Positions 44,125 through 56,621 of a DNA stretch of 64,000 nucleotides are shown here, piece by piece. The notes under the pieces are model-generated. The model saw nothing but the letters and a program-made list of their open reading frames with translations. It had not been told where the DNA came from and did not search any database. Each line of letters starts with the position of its first letter. Positions within the stretch are counted from its first letter, which is position 1. Source of the DNA: Prorocentrum cordatum (taxonomy: Eukaryota; Sar; Dinophyceae; Prorocentrales; Prorocentraceae); the NCBI GenBank assembly GCA_963575745.1, contig CAUYUJ010018893.1:294882-358881 (forward strand), in the 5' to 3' direction. The translations under genes and the position numbers were made by a program.

Positions 44125-44325
44125 ATAGGGCCAGACGAAAGGAGGGGGGATGCGGAAATGGGGGGTTACGACATCTGCTGCATGCAGCTGGTTTCAGCCC
44201 CACCGAGGGGCCCATTCCTCGATGCTCGGCCGCCTCCGGCGCCGGGAGGCGCCGGGAAAGTCAGCTACGTGAGCTGATTCCCCCCCCCCCTTGGCTATCC
44301 CCCCTTTCGCCCGGACCGAGTCCAG
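44125..44325 (+). mobile_element. Miniature inverted-repeat element, family B, copy 1
   Basis: Left GGGCCAGACGAAAGGAGGGG; right end reversed CTCGGTCCGGGCGAAAGGGG. Interior GCTGCATGCAGCTGGTTTC, CCGAGGGGCCCATTCCTCGA, GCTACGTGAGCTGATT. Confidence 0.75.
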
Positions 44326-44546
44326 GAGGGAACCGAGCTCAGGTCAGCACACTGCTCTGCGCCCGCTTCCCCGCGAGCGGTCCAGCGAGGGCGAGGGGCA
44401 CGCCGCGCGGCCAGGGCCGTCCTCCGTGAGGCAGAGAAGGCGGATGCGTGCACGAGGGGGTTGGCTTCAATCGGGTATAGCCAGGACCCCAGGCAAGGGG
44501 ACCCGGTCAGTAGCAGGGCCCTGGGGCCCCTAAACTGGCCAGAGTC

Positions 44547-44656
44547 ACTAAACCAGGTCTGCCGTAGCTGGTGTTCTTTCGGGTGACGGCAGTTCCGGGT
44601 AGAACGGGCGGGGGGGGCGTTCCCCAGTGCACATCAGTAAACCAGGTCCCACTAAA
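44547..44656 (+). repeat. Dispersed repeat K, copy 1
   Basis: CTGGTGTTCTTTCGGGTGAC, GGCAGTTCCGG, GCGTTCCCCAGTGCACATCA, AACCAGGTCCCACTAAAC; matches 59321-59421. 44326-44546 has no other recognised content. Confidence 0.7.
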
Positions 44657-44678
44657 CCCAGTTCTGCCAATGTCCGAC

Positions 44679-44840
44679 GTATGTCGGGCGTGTCCCTCTA
44701 CAGGAGGACTATTCCAAAATACTTTTTAACAAATTGTCTGAGGACCCTTTTTCGATCTTTTTCAAATTCTTCTGAGCATTTTGTGACTATTTTTAATTTG
44801 TCGTCCAAGCTCCGCCTGTAGGAGGACATGCCCGACCTAA
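44679..44840. mobile_element. hAT-like miniature element, family A, copy 3
   Basis: GTATGTCGGGCGTGTCCCTC to GGAGGACATGCCCGACCTAA, T-rich interior; no target duplication seen. Confidence 0.75.
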
Positions 44841-45057
44841 GGTTGGCGAAGCTCTACACTTCGGCGGAAGGGAGGATGTCTACCCGGTGCATGGCCACAT
44901 TGTCGAACGGCTTCAGGGTCGTTTGCTTGCGGCGCCGGCATAATAAATCATAGCCGGAGTGCAGTATCACCAAACAGGGTTTTCAGACCCACTGCGGTTT
45001 CCAAGGTCGATTGCGTGCCCGTCCAGTGCGGGCTGGCATGGCATGTTCAAACATGCC

Positions 45058-45096
45058 TCCTCCTCCTCCTCCTCCTCCTCCTCCTCCACCTCCTCT
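45058..45096. repeat. (CCT)n microsatellite
   Basis: Pure trinucleotide run. 44841-45057 has no recognised feature. Confidence 0.95.
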
Positions 45097-45109
45097 TCAT
45101 CCCGAACAG

Positions 45110-48100
45110 CATCTCGGAGCCCAGAGTAGCGAGGATGTCTCCAGCGTAACTGGCTGGACCACCTCGCGCGCGGCATTTTGGACCCCAGAGTTGCGACGAT
45201 GTCTCGGGCGAAACGTGCTGCGAGGAAGTCTCAGGCGAAACGGGCCGGACCACCTCGAGCGCGGCGTCTCAGAGTTCCGAGTTGCGTGGGCCTTCTGGGG
45301 CCTCGTGGGACCTCCTGGTGACCTCCTGGGGCTTCCTCCTGGGGCCTCCTGTGACCTCCTGGACCCCACCTGGGGTTTCCTGAAGCCTCTTGGGGCTCCC
45401 AGGGGGGGATATCTAACATGTGGCCGTCGGGCCCCCCCAAAATGAGGGGGGGGGGGGCACAAGAGCAGGAAAAATCAACGAATCGGCACCGGATGTGTAT
45501 TATCTTGACACGTTCTGATAGGGGGCCTCCTGGGACCTCCTGGGAGCCTCCTGGGAATATCCTGCTCCCCCCTGGGGCCTGTCCTGGGCGTCCTGCGGCC
45601 ACCTGAAGCTCTCTGGGGCCTCCTGGGGCTCCAAGGGTCCCAGGGAGGAATATGTAACATGTGGTCTTCTGGGCCCCCGGGCTGGACCACCTCTTGCGCA
45701 GCATCTGAGAGCTCAGAGTTGCGAGAATGTCTTGCGCGAAACAGGCCGGACCACCTTGCGCACTGCATCTCAGAGCTCAGAGTTGCGAGGATGTCTCAGG
45801 CGAGATGGGCCGGACCACCTCGCGCAGGGCATCTCGGAGCCCAGAGTTGCGAGGATATCTCCAGCGTAACGGGCTGGACCACCTCGCGCGCGGCATTTCG
45901 GACCCCAGAGTTGCGACGATGTCTCGGGCGAAACTTGCTGCGTGGAAGTCTCAGGCGAAACGGGCCAGACCACCTCGTGCGCGGCGTCTCAGAGCTCCGA
46001 GTTGCGGGGGCCTCCTGGGGCCTCCTGGGGCCTCGTGGGACCTCCTGGTGACATCCTGGGGCTTCCTCCTGGGCCTCCTGTGGTCTCCTGGACCCCACCT
46101 GGGGCTTCCTGAAGCCTCTTGGGGCGCCCAGGGGGGGGATATCTAATATGTGGCCGTCGGGGCCCCCCAAAATGAGGGGGGGGGCGCAAGAGCAGGAAAG
46201 ATCAACGAATCGACACCGGATGTGTATTATTTTGACACGTTCTGATAGGGGGCCTCCTGGGAGCCTCCTGGGAATCTCCTGCTCCCCCCTGGGGCCTGTC
46301 CTGGGCGTCCTGCGGCCTCCTGGAGCTCTCTGGGGCCTCCTGGGGCTCCAAGGGTCCCAGGGGGGATATGTAACATGTTGTCTTCTGGGCGCCCAGGCTG
46401 GACCACCTCTTGCGCAGCATCTGAGAGCTCAGAGTTGCGAGAGTGTTTTGTGCGAAACGGGCCGGACCACCTTGCGCACGGCATCTCAGAGCTGAGGATG
46501 TCTCAGGCGAGATGGGCCGGACCACCTCGCGCAGGGCATCTCGGAGCCCAGAGTTGCGAGGATGTCTCAGGCGAAACGGGCTGGACCACCTCCCGCGCGG
46601 CATCTCGGACCCCAGAGTTGCGACGATGTCTCGGGCGAAACGTGCTGCGAGGAAGTCTCAGGCGAAACGGGCCAGACCACCTCGAGCGCGGCGTCTCAGA
46701 GTTCCGAGTTGCGTGGGCCTTCTGGGGCCTCGTGGGACCTCCTGGTGACCTCCTGGGGCTTCCTCCTGGGCCTCCTGTGGCCTCCTGGACCCCACCTGGG
46801 GCTTTCTGAAGCCTCTTGGGGCTCCCAGGGGGGTATCTAACATGTGGCCGTCGGGCCCCTCCCACATGAGGGGGGGCCACAAGAGCAGGAAAAATCAACG
46901 AATCGACACCAGATGTGTATTAACTTGACACGTTCTGATAGGGGGCCTCCTGGGAGCCTCCTGAGAATCTCCTGCTCCCCTCTGGGGCCTGTCCTGCGGG
47001 TCCTGCGGCTTCCTGAAGCTCTCTGGGGCCTCCTGGGGCTCCCAGGGTCCCAGGGAGGATATGCAACATGTGGTCTTCTGGGCCCCCAGGCTGGACCACC
47101 TCTTGCGCGGCATCTGGGAGCTCAGAGTTGCGAGAATGTCTTGCGCGAAACAAGCCGCGAAACCGTGCGCACGGCATCTCAGAGCTCAGAGTTGCAAGGA
47201 TGTCTCAGGCGAGACGGGCCGGTGTCTCGGGCGAAACGTGCTGCGAGGAAGTCTCAGGCGAAACGGGCCAGACCACCTCGAGCGCGGCGTCTCAGAGCTC
47301 CGAGTTGCGGGGGCCTCCTGGGGCCTCGTGGGACCTCCTGGTGACATCCTGGGGCTTCCTCCTGGGCCTCCTGTGGTCTCCTGGACCCCACCTGGGGCTT
47401 CCTGAAGCCTCTTGGGGCGCCCAAGGATATCTAACCTGTGGCCGCTTGGGCCCCTCAAAATGGAGGGGGGGGCACAAGAGCAGGAAAAATCAACGAATCG
47501 ACACCGGATGTGTATTATTTTGACGCGTTCTGATAGGGGGCCTCCTGGGGCCTCCTGGGAGCCTCCTGGGAATCTCCTGCTCCCCCCTGGGGCCTGTCCT
47601 GGGCGTCCTGCGGCCTCCTGGAGCTCTCTGGGGCCTCCTGGGGCTCCCAGGGTCCCAGGGAGGATATGTAACATGTGGTCTTCTGGGCCCCACCTCTTGC
47701 GCGGCATCTGGGAGCTCAGAGTTGCGAGAATGTCTTGTGCGAAACAGGCCGGACCACCTTGCGCACGGCATCTCAGGGCTCAGAGTTGCGAGAATGTCTT
47801 GTGCGAAACGGGCTGGACCACCTCGCGCAGGGCATCTCAGAGCTCAGAAATTCGAGGATGTCTCAGGCGGGCTCCCAGGGTCCCAGGGAGGATATGTAAC
47901 ATGTGGTCTTCTGGGCCCCCAGGCTGGACCACCTCTTGCGCGGCATCTGGGAGCTCAGAGTTGCGAGAATGTATTGCGCGAAACAAGCCGGGCCACCTTG
48001 CGCACGGCATCTCAGAGCTCAGAGTTGCGAGGATGTCTCAGGCGAGACGGGCCGGACCACCTCGCGCAGGGCATTTCAGAGCTCAGAAGTTCGAGGATGT

Positions 48101-48400
48101 CTCAGGCGAAACGGGCTGGACCACCTCCCGCGCGGCATCTCCGAGGTTAGAGTTTCGAGGATGTCTCAGGCGAAACGGGCCAGACCACCTCGCGCAAGGC
48201 ATCTCAGAGCTCAGAATTCTGAGGATGTCTCAGGCGAAACGGCCCGGACCACCTCTCGCGCGGCGTCCAGGAGCGCAAGTTTTCGAGGACGTCTCAGGCG
48301 AAACGGCCAATCCCCGCCAACTCAGAAACGAGAGTTGTGAGGATGTCTCAAGCGAAACGGCCCGGACCATCAAATTTTTGTGAGGATGTCTCTGCTCCGA
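45110..48400. repeat. Higher-order satellite with GAGGATGTCTCAGGCGAAAC monomer
   Basis: Monomer of ~64-66 bp: GAGGATGTCTCAGGCGAAAC, GGGCCGGACCACCTCGCGC, GGCATCTCAGAGCTCAGAGT. Two to six monomers alternate with a longer segment containing GGCCTCCTGGGGCCTCCTG and AAAATCAACGAATCGACACC. That segment recurs at about 45461, 46190, 46879 and 47471, a higher-order unit of ~600-730 bp repeated four times. The last 700 bp is monomer only. Confidence 0.9.
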
Positions 48401-48419
48401 TTTCCCTCGGCCGGAGTTA

Positions 48420-49610
48420 GCTTCTATCACAACAGCACCGCGTTCAGCAAGCTGTTTGGGGAAAAATCTGCTTTCGGCGTGGCAGAATAAAGAATCTCAA
48501 CCGCGAATGTGCATGCCGTCGCCCTGGGCGGCGCCTTGGCCGCATTTCGGTCGAAGCCGAGCGGGGGCGCCTTCTTGGACAGCTGCGCGCGATCTACGGC
48601 GAGACCGGCGGCGAGAACTTTTAGGCTTCGAGCTGTTTCTGCGAGGGTGGCGGCAAAGAGAAAGCAGCGTACGTGCCACTGATGTACGACTGCGCTGGCG
48701 TCCCCCCGAAGCTTCATCTGCTCCCGTTGGCCCAGCTTGGCGGCTTCCCGCAAATAACGGCGCCGCCAACGAGCGCGCCAATGCCGTGTGCGCCGCGGTG
48801 CCCGAGCCTTCGGTTTAGCCGCGCGAAGAGAGCAGCTTCGAGGATGAGATCGCGATCGCAAGGCGGAACCCAGCTCACTGGATGCCCCTTTCGGGCGCGG
48901 CAGGCGGGGGGACAGCACCAATGGTCGTCGCCCAATTCCTGGATGAAGCTCGCACTACTGCGCGGCATGGGTGCATGGCCGATGCAAAAACGCCGAGGGG
49001 CGCACATTGACCGAGGACGAGATGAAGCTGCTTTCGGAGAGGTGTCAAATGATGCGGAGTGACGAGGTGGACCAGGATTCGCCCAAGGAAGCGCGCGATC
49101 TGCGGTGGGTGGGATGGAAAAATCCGACCGTGATGGACCAGAGCACCAACGAGATCATCAGGGCTCGAGGATGCAGCGCCAGCCCCATCGGCCCAGACGA
49201 GGAGATGTCCGCCTAGGCATCTCACAACGGTTGGGCGAAGGACTCACGGGCGAGGCGCGTTGGGAGCGACAGCTCTGCGGACTTCAACCTTTCGTCGGAG
49301 TGTGACATATGGGACATTGGCAGAAGCGCCGGAAACGTGGACAGCTACGGGGCGACTGATAGCAGCCTTCGACACTGCAGAGAGAAATTCATCGACCAGC
49401 TCATCGACTGCATCGGCCACGCAAGTGTTGACGAATCCGATGCGATGTTTGTTGTCTCTGGTCGGTCCCTTTGCAGGATTATCCCAGGGGCGCAGGCGTC
49501 ATTTTGCACAACTCGCAGCTCGAAGGTCTTCGACGTGTTTCTGGGCCATTGCCAGGGCGCCAGCAACATGATCACTGGGGGCATCTGGTTGGCAAGGCCC
49601 CCCCCACCAC
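48420..49610. other. Possible coding remnants, no firm call
   Basis: Ordinary-composition frames exist on both strands: minus 48750-48427 (DASAVVHQWHVRCFLFAATL, KKAPPLGFDRNAAKAP) and plus 48971-49216 (LTEDEMKLLSERCQMMRSDE, PKEARDLRWVGWKNPTVMDQ, TAG stop). Neither matches a family I know, and start and splice sites are unclear. Confidence 0.3.
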
Positions 49611-49611
49611 G

Positions 49612-49656
49612 CACGCGCACACACACACACACGCACACGCACACGCGCGCGCACAA
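49612..49656. repeat. (AC)n microsatellite
   Basis: CACACACACG run with GC interruptions. Confidence 0.95.
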
Positions 49657-49659
49657 AGA

Positions 49660-51600
49660 AATATACCTCCACGCAGTAAGCGCAGCTTCGCAACGCAACT
49701 TGCAAACCATGCGCCGCGGTTTATTATTGAGGTCCTACCATCATTGGTCCCCGGTGGCACATTTGCATCTCCCGCCCGCAGGGTTTTGATCTCGCATGCT
49801 CGGTGCGACTCGCGGATCGGCAGGGCATCGGGGCATGTTGCGAAGGCGCAGGACTTCCAAACCTCAGACGAGTACACATCGCGTTGGAGGTGATGGGTGC
49901 AATGAATTCCACGACGCCGAGTGGCTCGTGGACCGCGCAGCGCAGATGGCGCGCTAAGACGATTTCAGACTACATGCCGCGGGAAATCTGCGGGCACCTC
50001 GGACGAGGGCCCCCATGAAAATTTCGAAAAGAAAACCGATGGCAAGACGGCCCAAGGCGACGAACTTGCCAGGGCCGCGATCGACGGGGATCCGTTGAGC
50101 GAGAGCGCCCACAAGGGGATCGAGGAGAAGATCAGCAGGGCCGGAGCCCGCTGCGCAGGCAGATGTCGAGGCAAAAGGGCGAGCGCGTGGTCGCGGAGGC
50201 GGCCGTGCAGCCCTTCGCTCCAGCGCAGTTGGCCCACTGCCGACCGCCGCCTATCCCGCGCCCCAGCAACATCAAGATGGGGGCCGCCGCGGCAGCGAGG
50301 GCTCACGAGCAGAGGGCGGCCGTGATCGTCACGAGCACGAGGTTGATGATGCACGCGCTGAGTCTATCACATGAGCCGAAGAGCGTTTCCACGCGCATGA
50401 AGAGAGACCTGCGGTAGTTGGGCCTTGCCTTCCCCGGTGGAGCCGCGCCCAGTTGCCAGATGAGAGATAGTTGCGGCGCCCGAGTGCGTCGCAGAGGCGC
50501 TAGAGCTTGATGCCAGCGGAGTGGCGGGTGACATTCGCGACGAGGCTGACCCCGACCTTGGGGCCGTTGCGTCGAGCGGCTCAGCGCATGGCGGAGGCGT
50601 CGGAGCGAATCGCGACATTGCAGGACCTGCGCTTCCCGCGCCCTGGCCCGATCTAGGGGGCCCCCTGCTTCCGGTTGCGCGCGCGGGGGGGCGCGGGGCA
50701 TCGCGCGCGCGGCGAGGGGGGCGGGGGGCGTCGAGTCGGCGACTGTGGTTCGATGCCGACGCAGGGCGCGCCGCCCGTTCACAGAGGCCGTCTGCCCTCT
50801 GACCTTGCGCTGAAGACGCAGCTATTTGGCGCGCCCTACCGCCGAGGATCAGCGCGAATGAAGATTGCCAAATGCCAGCGCGGGGCCGGGGGGCGCCGCT
50901 AGAGCCGCGACGCCCCCGCGGGTCTTGAATTGACGCGGTTGAAGACGCGTCGAGCGCGCGCGTTGCAAGTTGGACTCCGACGACGCTCAGGCAGCCCCCC
51001 ATTCGCGCTTTCATGTCCTGTCGTTTGCAGCGGGGCCCGCGCCGTGCGAGCGCGGCGCTGGAAATGATTCAAAGAACTCTGCACTGTAGAAGGGATCGGC
51101 ATCATGAGAACACCAGGTTGGCGAGTTGATGCCGTCGTTGGTGTCGCCAGGAGATGGCGGTGATAAGGAAGTTCCCACCGCTGCGTGAGTCCGAGCCTGA
51201 TGTCGAGTCGTTGGGCCGTGGCGGGCGGGCGTTCGTCGTGGCTCGTTCTGAAGTCATCCTGCCAATGAGTTCTGGGTCGCCAAGTTTTGGCCCCCAGCGT
51301 GTCCCCATGCGATGGGTTAGGTTGCCGGCGCTTTTTGGAACTCGCGGGCAATTACAAGCTTGTCGCCTAGCCCTCGATGCGTTGCGTCTCGGGGGCGCGG
51401 TCGCGACAACGACGAGGCGTGAGCAAAGGCAGACGGGGGGGGGGTGAAAATGACAGGGCCAAAAGACAGACAGCACTGGGCATGGAGGGAAGGGGGGGGA
51501 GGGGCGCGTGGATCGGAGGTTGGGGGGTGAGATCGCAGTGAAACGGAGACCCCCCGCCGGAAATCGGTTTCGGTTTCGCGTTAGTGTCGTGCGTGCGGGC
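49660..51600. other. No gene recognised
   Basis: GC-rich sequence with many overlapping frames in both directions and no supported motif, repeat array or RNA gene. Confidence 0.4.
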
Positions 51601-51642
51601 GAGGCGAATCTGCGCGTGATTCCCCTGTAGCTAGGCCGAAGT

Positions 51643-51810
51643 AGGAGCGAAAGTCCGCTCCCGTCCGCTGGTGGCTGGGAGGTGTCCCAGTTGGGCCGGG
51701 CGGTGTCCCCGGGGTCCCGCGTGTCAGTAGGAGCGAAAGTCCGTTTCCCGTCCGCCGGTGGCCGGGAGGTGTCCCAGTTGGGCCGGGCGGTGTCCCGAGT
51801 GTCGAGGGTG
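51643..51810. repeat. ~84-bp tandem duplication
   Basis: GTAGGAGCGAAAGTCCG, GGGAGGTGTCCCAGTTGGGC, CGGGCGGTGTCCC occurs twice, starting about 51643 and 51727. Confidence 0.9.
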
Positions 51811-51877
51811 TCCCGGGCGTCCCGGCGCTAACGCATGTCGTTCATTTCATATTTTTGTTTTTTTTCGGCGCCTGCGT

Positions 51878-52317
51878 GTGTGTGTGTGTGTGTGTTGTTT
51901 TCTCTCTCTCTCTCTCCTATATTTATATATAATCCACCCAACCCAATCCATGAATTCGTTTGTTTCTGCGCCTGCGGCAGGCCAATCCAATCCATCTTAT
52001 CTTATCAAAGCCATATCTTCCAATCCAGCCATAATCTTATCCACTTCATTTTATTCCATCCATTCCAACCCACCCAACCCAATCCATCAATTTATTTGTG
52101 TCGGCACCTGCGGCGGGCTTTCTCTTTCCAATCCAGCTTACGTTATCCAATCCATCTTGTCCAATCCAATCCATATTCTATTATCCAACCCATTTTGCCC
52201 CATGATATATTGCCCCACCCAATCCAATCCATCCAACCCAATCCATCAATTCATTTGTTTCTGCGCCTGCGGCGGGCCAATTCAATCCATCTTATATTAC
52301 CCTGTCCATATGATAGG

Positions 52318-52320
<3 letters not shown>
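51878..52320. repeat. CCAATCCA-rich AT-rich block with three larger units
   Basis: Short (GT)n and (CT)n runs, then three copies (near 51938, 52072, 52226) of CCCAACCCAATCCATSAATT, TTTGTNTCNGCRCCTGCGGC, GGGC.., spaced 134 and 154 bp. Confidence 0.8.
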
Positions 52321-52354
<34 letters not shown>

Positions 52355-52359
52355 GGCGC

Positions 52360-52405
<46 letters not shown>

Positions 52406-52412
52406 ACGAGAC
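52315..52412. repeat. (GA)n microsatellite
   Basis: GAGAGA tract with AAA interruptions. Confidence 0.95.
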
Positions 52413-52439
52413 AGAGAAAGAGAGATATGACATCAAGGT

Positions 52440-53340
52440 GGCAGGCTGGAGGTCAGTCAGGTTGGGCATGTGATCTCAATCCCCCTAACGCCCTTATCAC
52501 CCGCAGGGCGGTCGTGTAGGGATATCGCCGCGATTGGAACGGGGGTACAAGGGTTTTAACTTCCAGGATGGGGTACAGGGCACAATGTACATTTGCATGC
52601 CAGTAGAATGACGCAGGTAAACACCAATTGGCAAGCTTACAAAACAAAGCGCGGGGGCCGAACGCAATACGAATGGGCCATGCCCCGGCTGAAGGGCACG
52701 CGTGGGGGGTGGGGGGAACCAGAGGAGGAGAGAAAGAGAGGGATGCATGCAGGTTCGTGCACGCACGCACATACTACTGCACGCATGTCGGGGCGGGCGA
52801 GGGTGAAAGGCGCGCAAGTTTCTGGGCGTAGCATTTGCAGGGTGGACGCGCAGCGATCCAATTCACGATGATTGCAGTGTTGCCCGAAGAGGAACAAAAA
52901 CGAGGAACGATAATGGCGGGTGGAAGGGGGAAGTGGGATGGATGGGGGTAGAGATCTTGCGATCGACGAGTTGCCTAGCAATTGGGGGGGTTGGGCGAAA
53001 ATTGGCGCAAACGCGTGCAAAAGTGATTTGCGAATCTACAGAAAATACGCGACAATCGAGAATGGTTTCGTTTGTGGGTTGACGGGGGGGTTAGATGCTG
53101 CGCACACTGTGTTACGCAAAGTGTCCGCGGGACCTCCTGGATACTCGGAAAAGAAGAGGCACACACATACATGTTCGGAGTTCCGATTGGATTTCTGGGA
53201 TCGGCCGTGGACACCTTTTCCCCACGGTGCCTCGGGCGAAGCCCTTGGCGGCCCAAGGCGCGCCAGGAAGGTGCCCAGCTCCGACGCCATGAACCCGTGC
53301 AGAACTCCAACAGTTTTTGTATATATGCATCTGATTGTTC
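52440..53340. other. No gene; weak family D-like remnant near 53190-53300
   Basis: TTTCTGGGATCGGCC, GGCCCAAGGCGCGCCAGGAA and CCCGTGCAGAACTCC recall family D, and ACACACATACATGTTCGG precedes them. Too diverged to call. Confidence 0.3.
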
Positions 53341-53351
53341 CTCTCGGTAAG

Positions 53352-53557
53352 GTGCAACAACCTGTCGGAATGCGGTACGGTTCTAAGGCCCGAGCAGGTG
53401 GCGGGCGGCGCAGGCAGGGGGACCCGCCAGGTCTGCATGCCGCCCGAGGACTTCTGCCGGGCCGTCCTCGCGAGGACCGGGGAGCGCGGGCGGGTCTGCC
53501 CCTGCGGGGGGGTGGGGCGCAGCCTGGCGCCGGGGAGGGGCACGCGAGATGGTCGAG
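53352..53557 (+). CDS. Candidate exon with spaced cysteines
   Basis: After the acceptor CGGTAAG|G the frame gives CNNLSECGTVLRPEQVAGGA, RQVCMPPEDFCRAVLARTGE, RGRVCPCGG. The Cys spacing (C-x5-C, C-x6-C, C-x-C) looks protein-like, and the acceptor follows the AAG|G form seen at 5407. The 3' limit is a guess (GAG|GC at 53557). The rest is GC-rich and could be chance. Confidence 0.3.
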
Positions 53558-53974
53558 GCACGCGGCGTGGCCAGAGATCGGGGTCGTCTTGGACGGGGGC
53601 GTCGCGGCCCTCGCGTCTTCGGGGGCCTTCTCAGAAGGAGCCGTCCCCCCGGGCGGTTTCTCAGAGGCGGGGCCCCATATCGCCCCGCCCCCCTGCTGCT
53701 CGGGGGGGCATCGAATGGGCACGGTGCACCAAAAGGGGTTCCTTCTCGTTTTGGTTTGGATTCGCTGTCGGTGCCGCCGCGGACGTTGCCAAGTCGAGAC
53801 GGTAGCCGCCCGCCCAACAGCGTCCGGTGTCGGCTTTGGACACCATCTATTGTTGGGTATCGTGAGCACTTGACTCCTTCCCATGTTTTGGGCGTCCAAG
53901 AGAAAACATGCACGCATGCTGGGTGTGGAAGGAGGGGCGCACGCAGGAGGGGGGAAGGGCGAGCGAAGGTTGCT

Positions 53975-54111
53975 TTAAGTCGGGCGTGTCCCTCTACAGG
54001 AGGACGATTGACAGATGGTCCACAAGAATAGTCAGGGGATGATTCTGGTGCATTTTTGCGCATTGCTCTGTTCGTCCGAAATCCGCCTGTAGGGGGACAT
54101 GCCCGACCTCG
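53975..54111. mobile_element. hAT-like miniature element, family A, copy 4
   Basis: TTAAGTCGGGCGTGTCCCTC to GGGGGACATGCCCGACCTCG, flanked by a perfect 8-bp direct repeat AGGTTGCT (53967-53974, 54112-54119). Confidence 0.85.
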
Positions 54112-54244
54112 AGGTTGCTCTGCGGGGGGGCGCAGCTCAGTGCCTGGGAAAGGGCAGGCCGAGAGCTGAGGCCAGCAGTTCGGAGGAGGGCCCAAGCAGT
54201 CGAGGCATCGGCGGCCCCCCCCCCCTGGCGTGTGTCGTACTTGT

Positions 54245-54333
54245 TGTGCCTCCTCCTCCTCCTCCTCCTCCTCCTCCTCCTCTTTCCTCCTCCTCCTCCT
54301 CCTCCTCCTCCTCCTCCTCCTCCTCCTCCTCAC
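54245..54333. repeat. (CCT)n microsatellite
   Basis: Near-pure CCT/TCC run. Confidence 0.95.
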
Positions 54334-54751
54334 CCCCCCATCTCCTCCGGGCCGAGCTGGGCACGGCGGGAGCGCTGCCGTTGTCTCGGGCGGCCCTCCT
54401 CGACGCGGCGGGGCAGGGAGGGAGGCGCGCACGCAGGGCGGGGGAATTGATGGGGGGCGGCAGCGGGGACGAGGCGGAGAGGGTGGAGCGGGCGGCACCG
54501 GGGCGCGGGAGAGGGGAGGGCCCCGGGAGGCAATGGCGTGCGGCGGGGCAGGGGCCGAGGCGGACGGAGTGCCGGCGGGGACGCCGTGCACTGGGCGGGA
54601 GGTCTCGCAGGGGAGCGGGGGGGGGAGGAGGCGAAGGAGTATACGTAGGGGACGCGGAGGAGGAGCGGTGACGGTTGAAAGGGGGCCCGTGGAGGGGGGA
54701 AAGCCGCTCGGGGGCGGCGCTGGGCCAGGGGCAGGCGTCCAGTGTACGAAG

Positions 54752-54897
54752 CTTGAGTCGGGCGGGGTCCCCCTGCAGGAGGAGCGTTCAGGAATGGACC
54801 CCAAGTGCTCTGGGGATTATTTTTTCAGTATGTTTTGGCTATTTCTGAGTATTTGCTCGTCCAAACTCCGCCTCTAGGGGGACACGCCCGACATACC
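54752..54897. mobile_element. hAT-like miniature element, family A, copy 5
   Basis: TTGAGTCGGGCGGGGTCCCC to TAGGGGGACACGCCCGACAT; no target duplication seen. 54340-54751 is G-rich with no recognised gene. Confidence 0.7.
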
Positions 54898-54899
54898 AC

Positions 54900-56560
54900 T
54901 ATACCGTGCCCCACGTCTTGCGCTGGCCACCTGCGCATCGGGATGCTGTCACTCGATGTCAGGATCGCCATTCCAATCCTTTTCTACACCGTCTTCCATC
55001 TGTGACGGAGACCACGCGCCCAGCAAATGACCATTTCGCCCTCCAGAGCGTCTCGACCCAGTCTCCGACGGTGAAGGAGGATGTGGTGTTTGCCCTCAGT
55101 GTGCCAAGCTTCCTTACTGAGAAGAGATTGGTTCATCCCTTGTCGCGTAACGGTCGTTACCCGGCCCCCCCCCAGATAAGTTGAACGATCGTGCGTAGGG
55201 GGCCAGCCAGAGGTCTCGCTTGCCCGGTGTTCATCGCGTTGTTTGGGACTCTCCTGCATGCTTGCAGTGCTCCCCTGGGGACTCTCTGAGGCCAGTAGGT
55301 TACGTTGCATCTTCGGGGGGCCTTGTCTGTCGTCTGTCCTGCAAACCGGCGACTCTCTTGCACCCGACGCCCATTTCGACTCTTCCGACTCGATCCGATG
55401 ATGATCGATTACGATTCCGATTCGATTTGATATCGGATTTCGATTTGGATTCCGATTTCTCAATCGAGGCCTCATTAGCCTGCCAATTCCCGCCGATCCG
55501 ACTCATCTCTACCGCCGATCCGACTGATCGATTCAATTATGGACTATCTTGCGCATTGCCTTGGACGGGCATTCCATCCTAAGTCGTTTTGTAAGAACCA
55601 CTCCGTCGTGATGTTTTTCATGACCCGGGGGGGTCTCGGAGACCAGCCCTCAACAGAAGGCGCGCCATCAGTCCGATCCTTGGAATATAGGGGCACGGGG
55701 TGGTCAGGGGGAACTCTGGATTCGTGACCCCCTTTTTCGCTTTGAAGTTGCCCCAGATTGCAATCAACCCGATTTTTCTTGGATCACGTTCTGCCCCATG
55801 TAGATATTGTCGGGTATTCTACTTGAGCAGCCGCCATTCCGGATGAAGCGGTTCCTGGGTTCTTGCGGATAAGATTCGAGGACAGCAAACAGGGCCAGCC
55901 ATAATTGCTTGCCGTTGATAAACAAGGACCCACCCCCCTTCGACGCTAGAGTTGATTATCCACGGCCAAGAAGAGTTTGGTCAGGGGCGCGGGGCGCGGA
56001 CGCCGAACTTTTTTATCATTGTGAAAAGTTCACCATCGAGGTTAACTTCCTTCTTATGTTGAGATAGCAACATCAAGCGAAGCGAAGACGTTGTCGAGGA
56101 TGTCTCAAGCGAAACCATCAGCGTTCTCTTTATCTCTCTCTCTCTTTCTCTCTTCTGTCTGCTCTTCTCTTTCTCTTTCCGTTTCCTCCCCCCCTGCCCC
56201 CCCTGAATTCTTTATCGTTGTGGTTTACTATCCACGAACACCGAGGCACGTGAGCTACCCTACACGAGCAGATGAACAGCTTAATTTCCATTGTTTGTTT
56301 ACAAATTAAATTTAACTGGTTTGGAACTTTGGCGTTTCTCCTCCTCCTCCTCCTTCTCCTCCTCCACCTCTCTCCTGTCTGTCTATCTTTCTCTACTTCT
56401 GGGATCTCGATCCTCGATCCTCGGACTTCGATTCTCGATCCTCGATCCTCGGCTTTCGGTCCTCTTACCATCATCTCTTTCTCCTCACACATGCTGGCCT
56501 CCGGTAGGCAACATTTATAATCCCCCCGCGACCCCGAACTTTATTATCCCTGTGGCATTA
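54900..56560. other. No gene; includes CGATTY-rich and GATCCTCG microsatellites
   Basis: 55380-55470 is rich in GATTCCGATTCGATTT; 56400-56460 in TCGATCCTCGATCCTCGG; 56340-56370 is (CTC)n. 55740-56080 is AT-richer unique sequence. GAGGATGTCTCAAGCGAAAC at 56096-56115 is an isolated copy of the 45-48 kb satellite box. Confidence 0.5.
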
Positions 56561-56621
56561 ATCTCGGCGGCACTAGGTTAGATGGATCGGGGGCGGCCAA
56601 GAAGGGGGTGATGACTAAGAG

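Noticed and set aside
48427-48921. Minus-strand 164-codon gene
   Set aside because: The plus strand is comparably open and no motif supports either; recorded only as a possible remnant.
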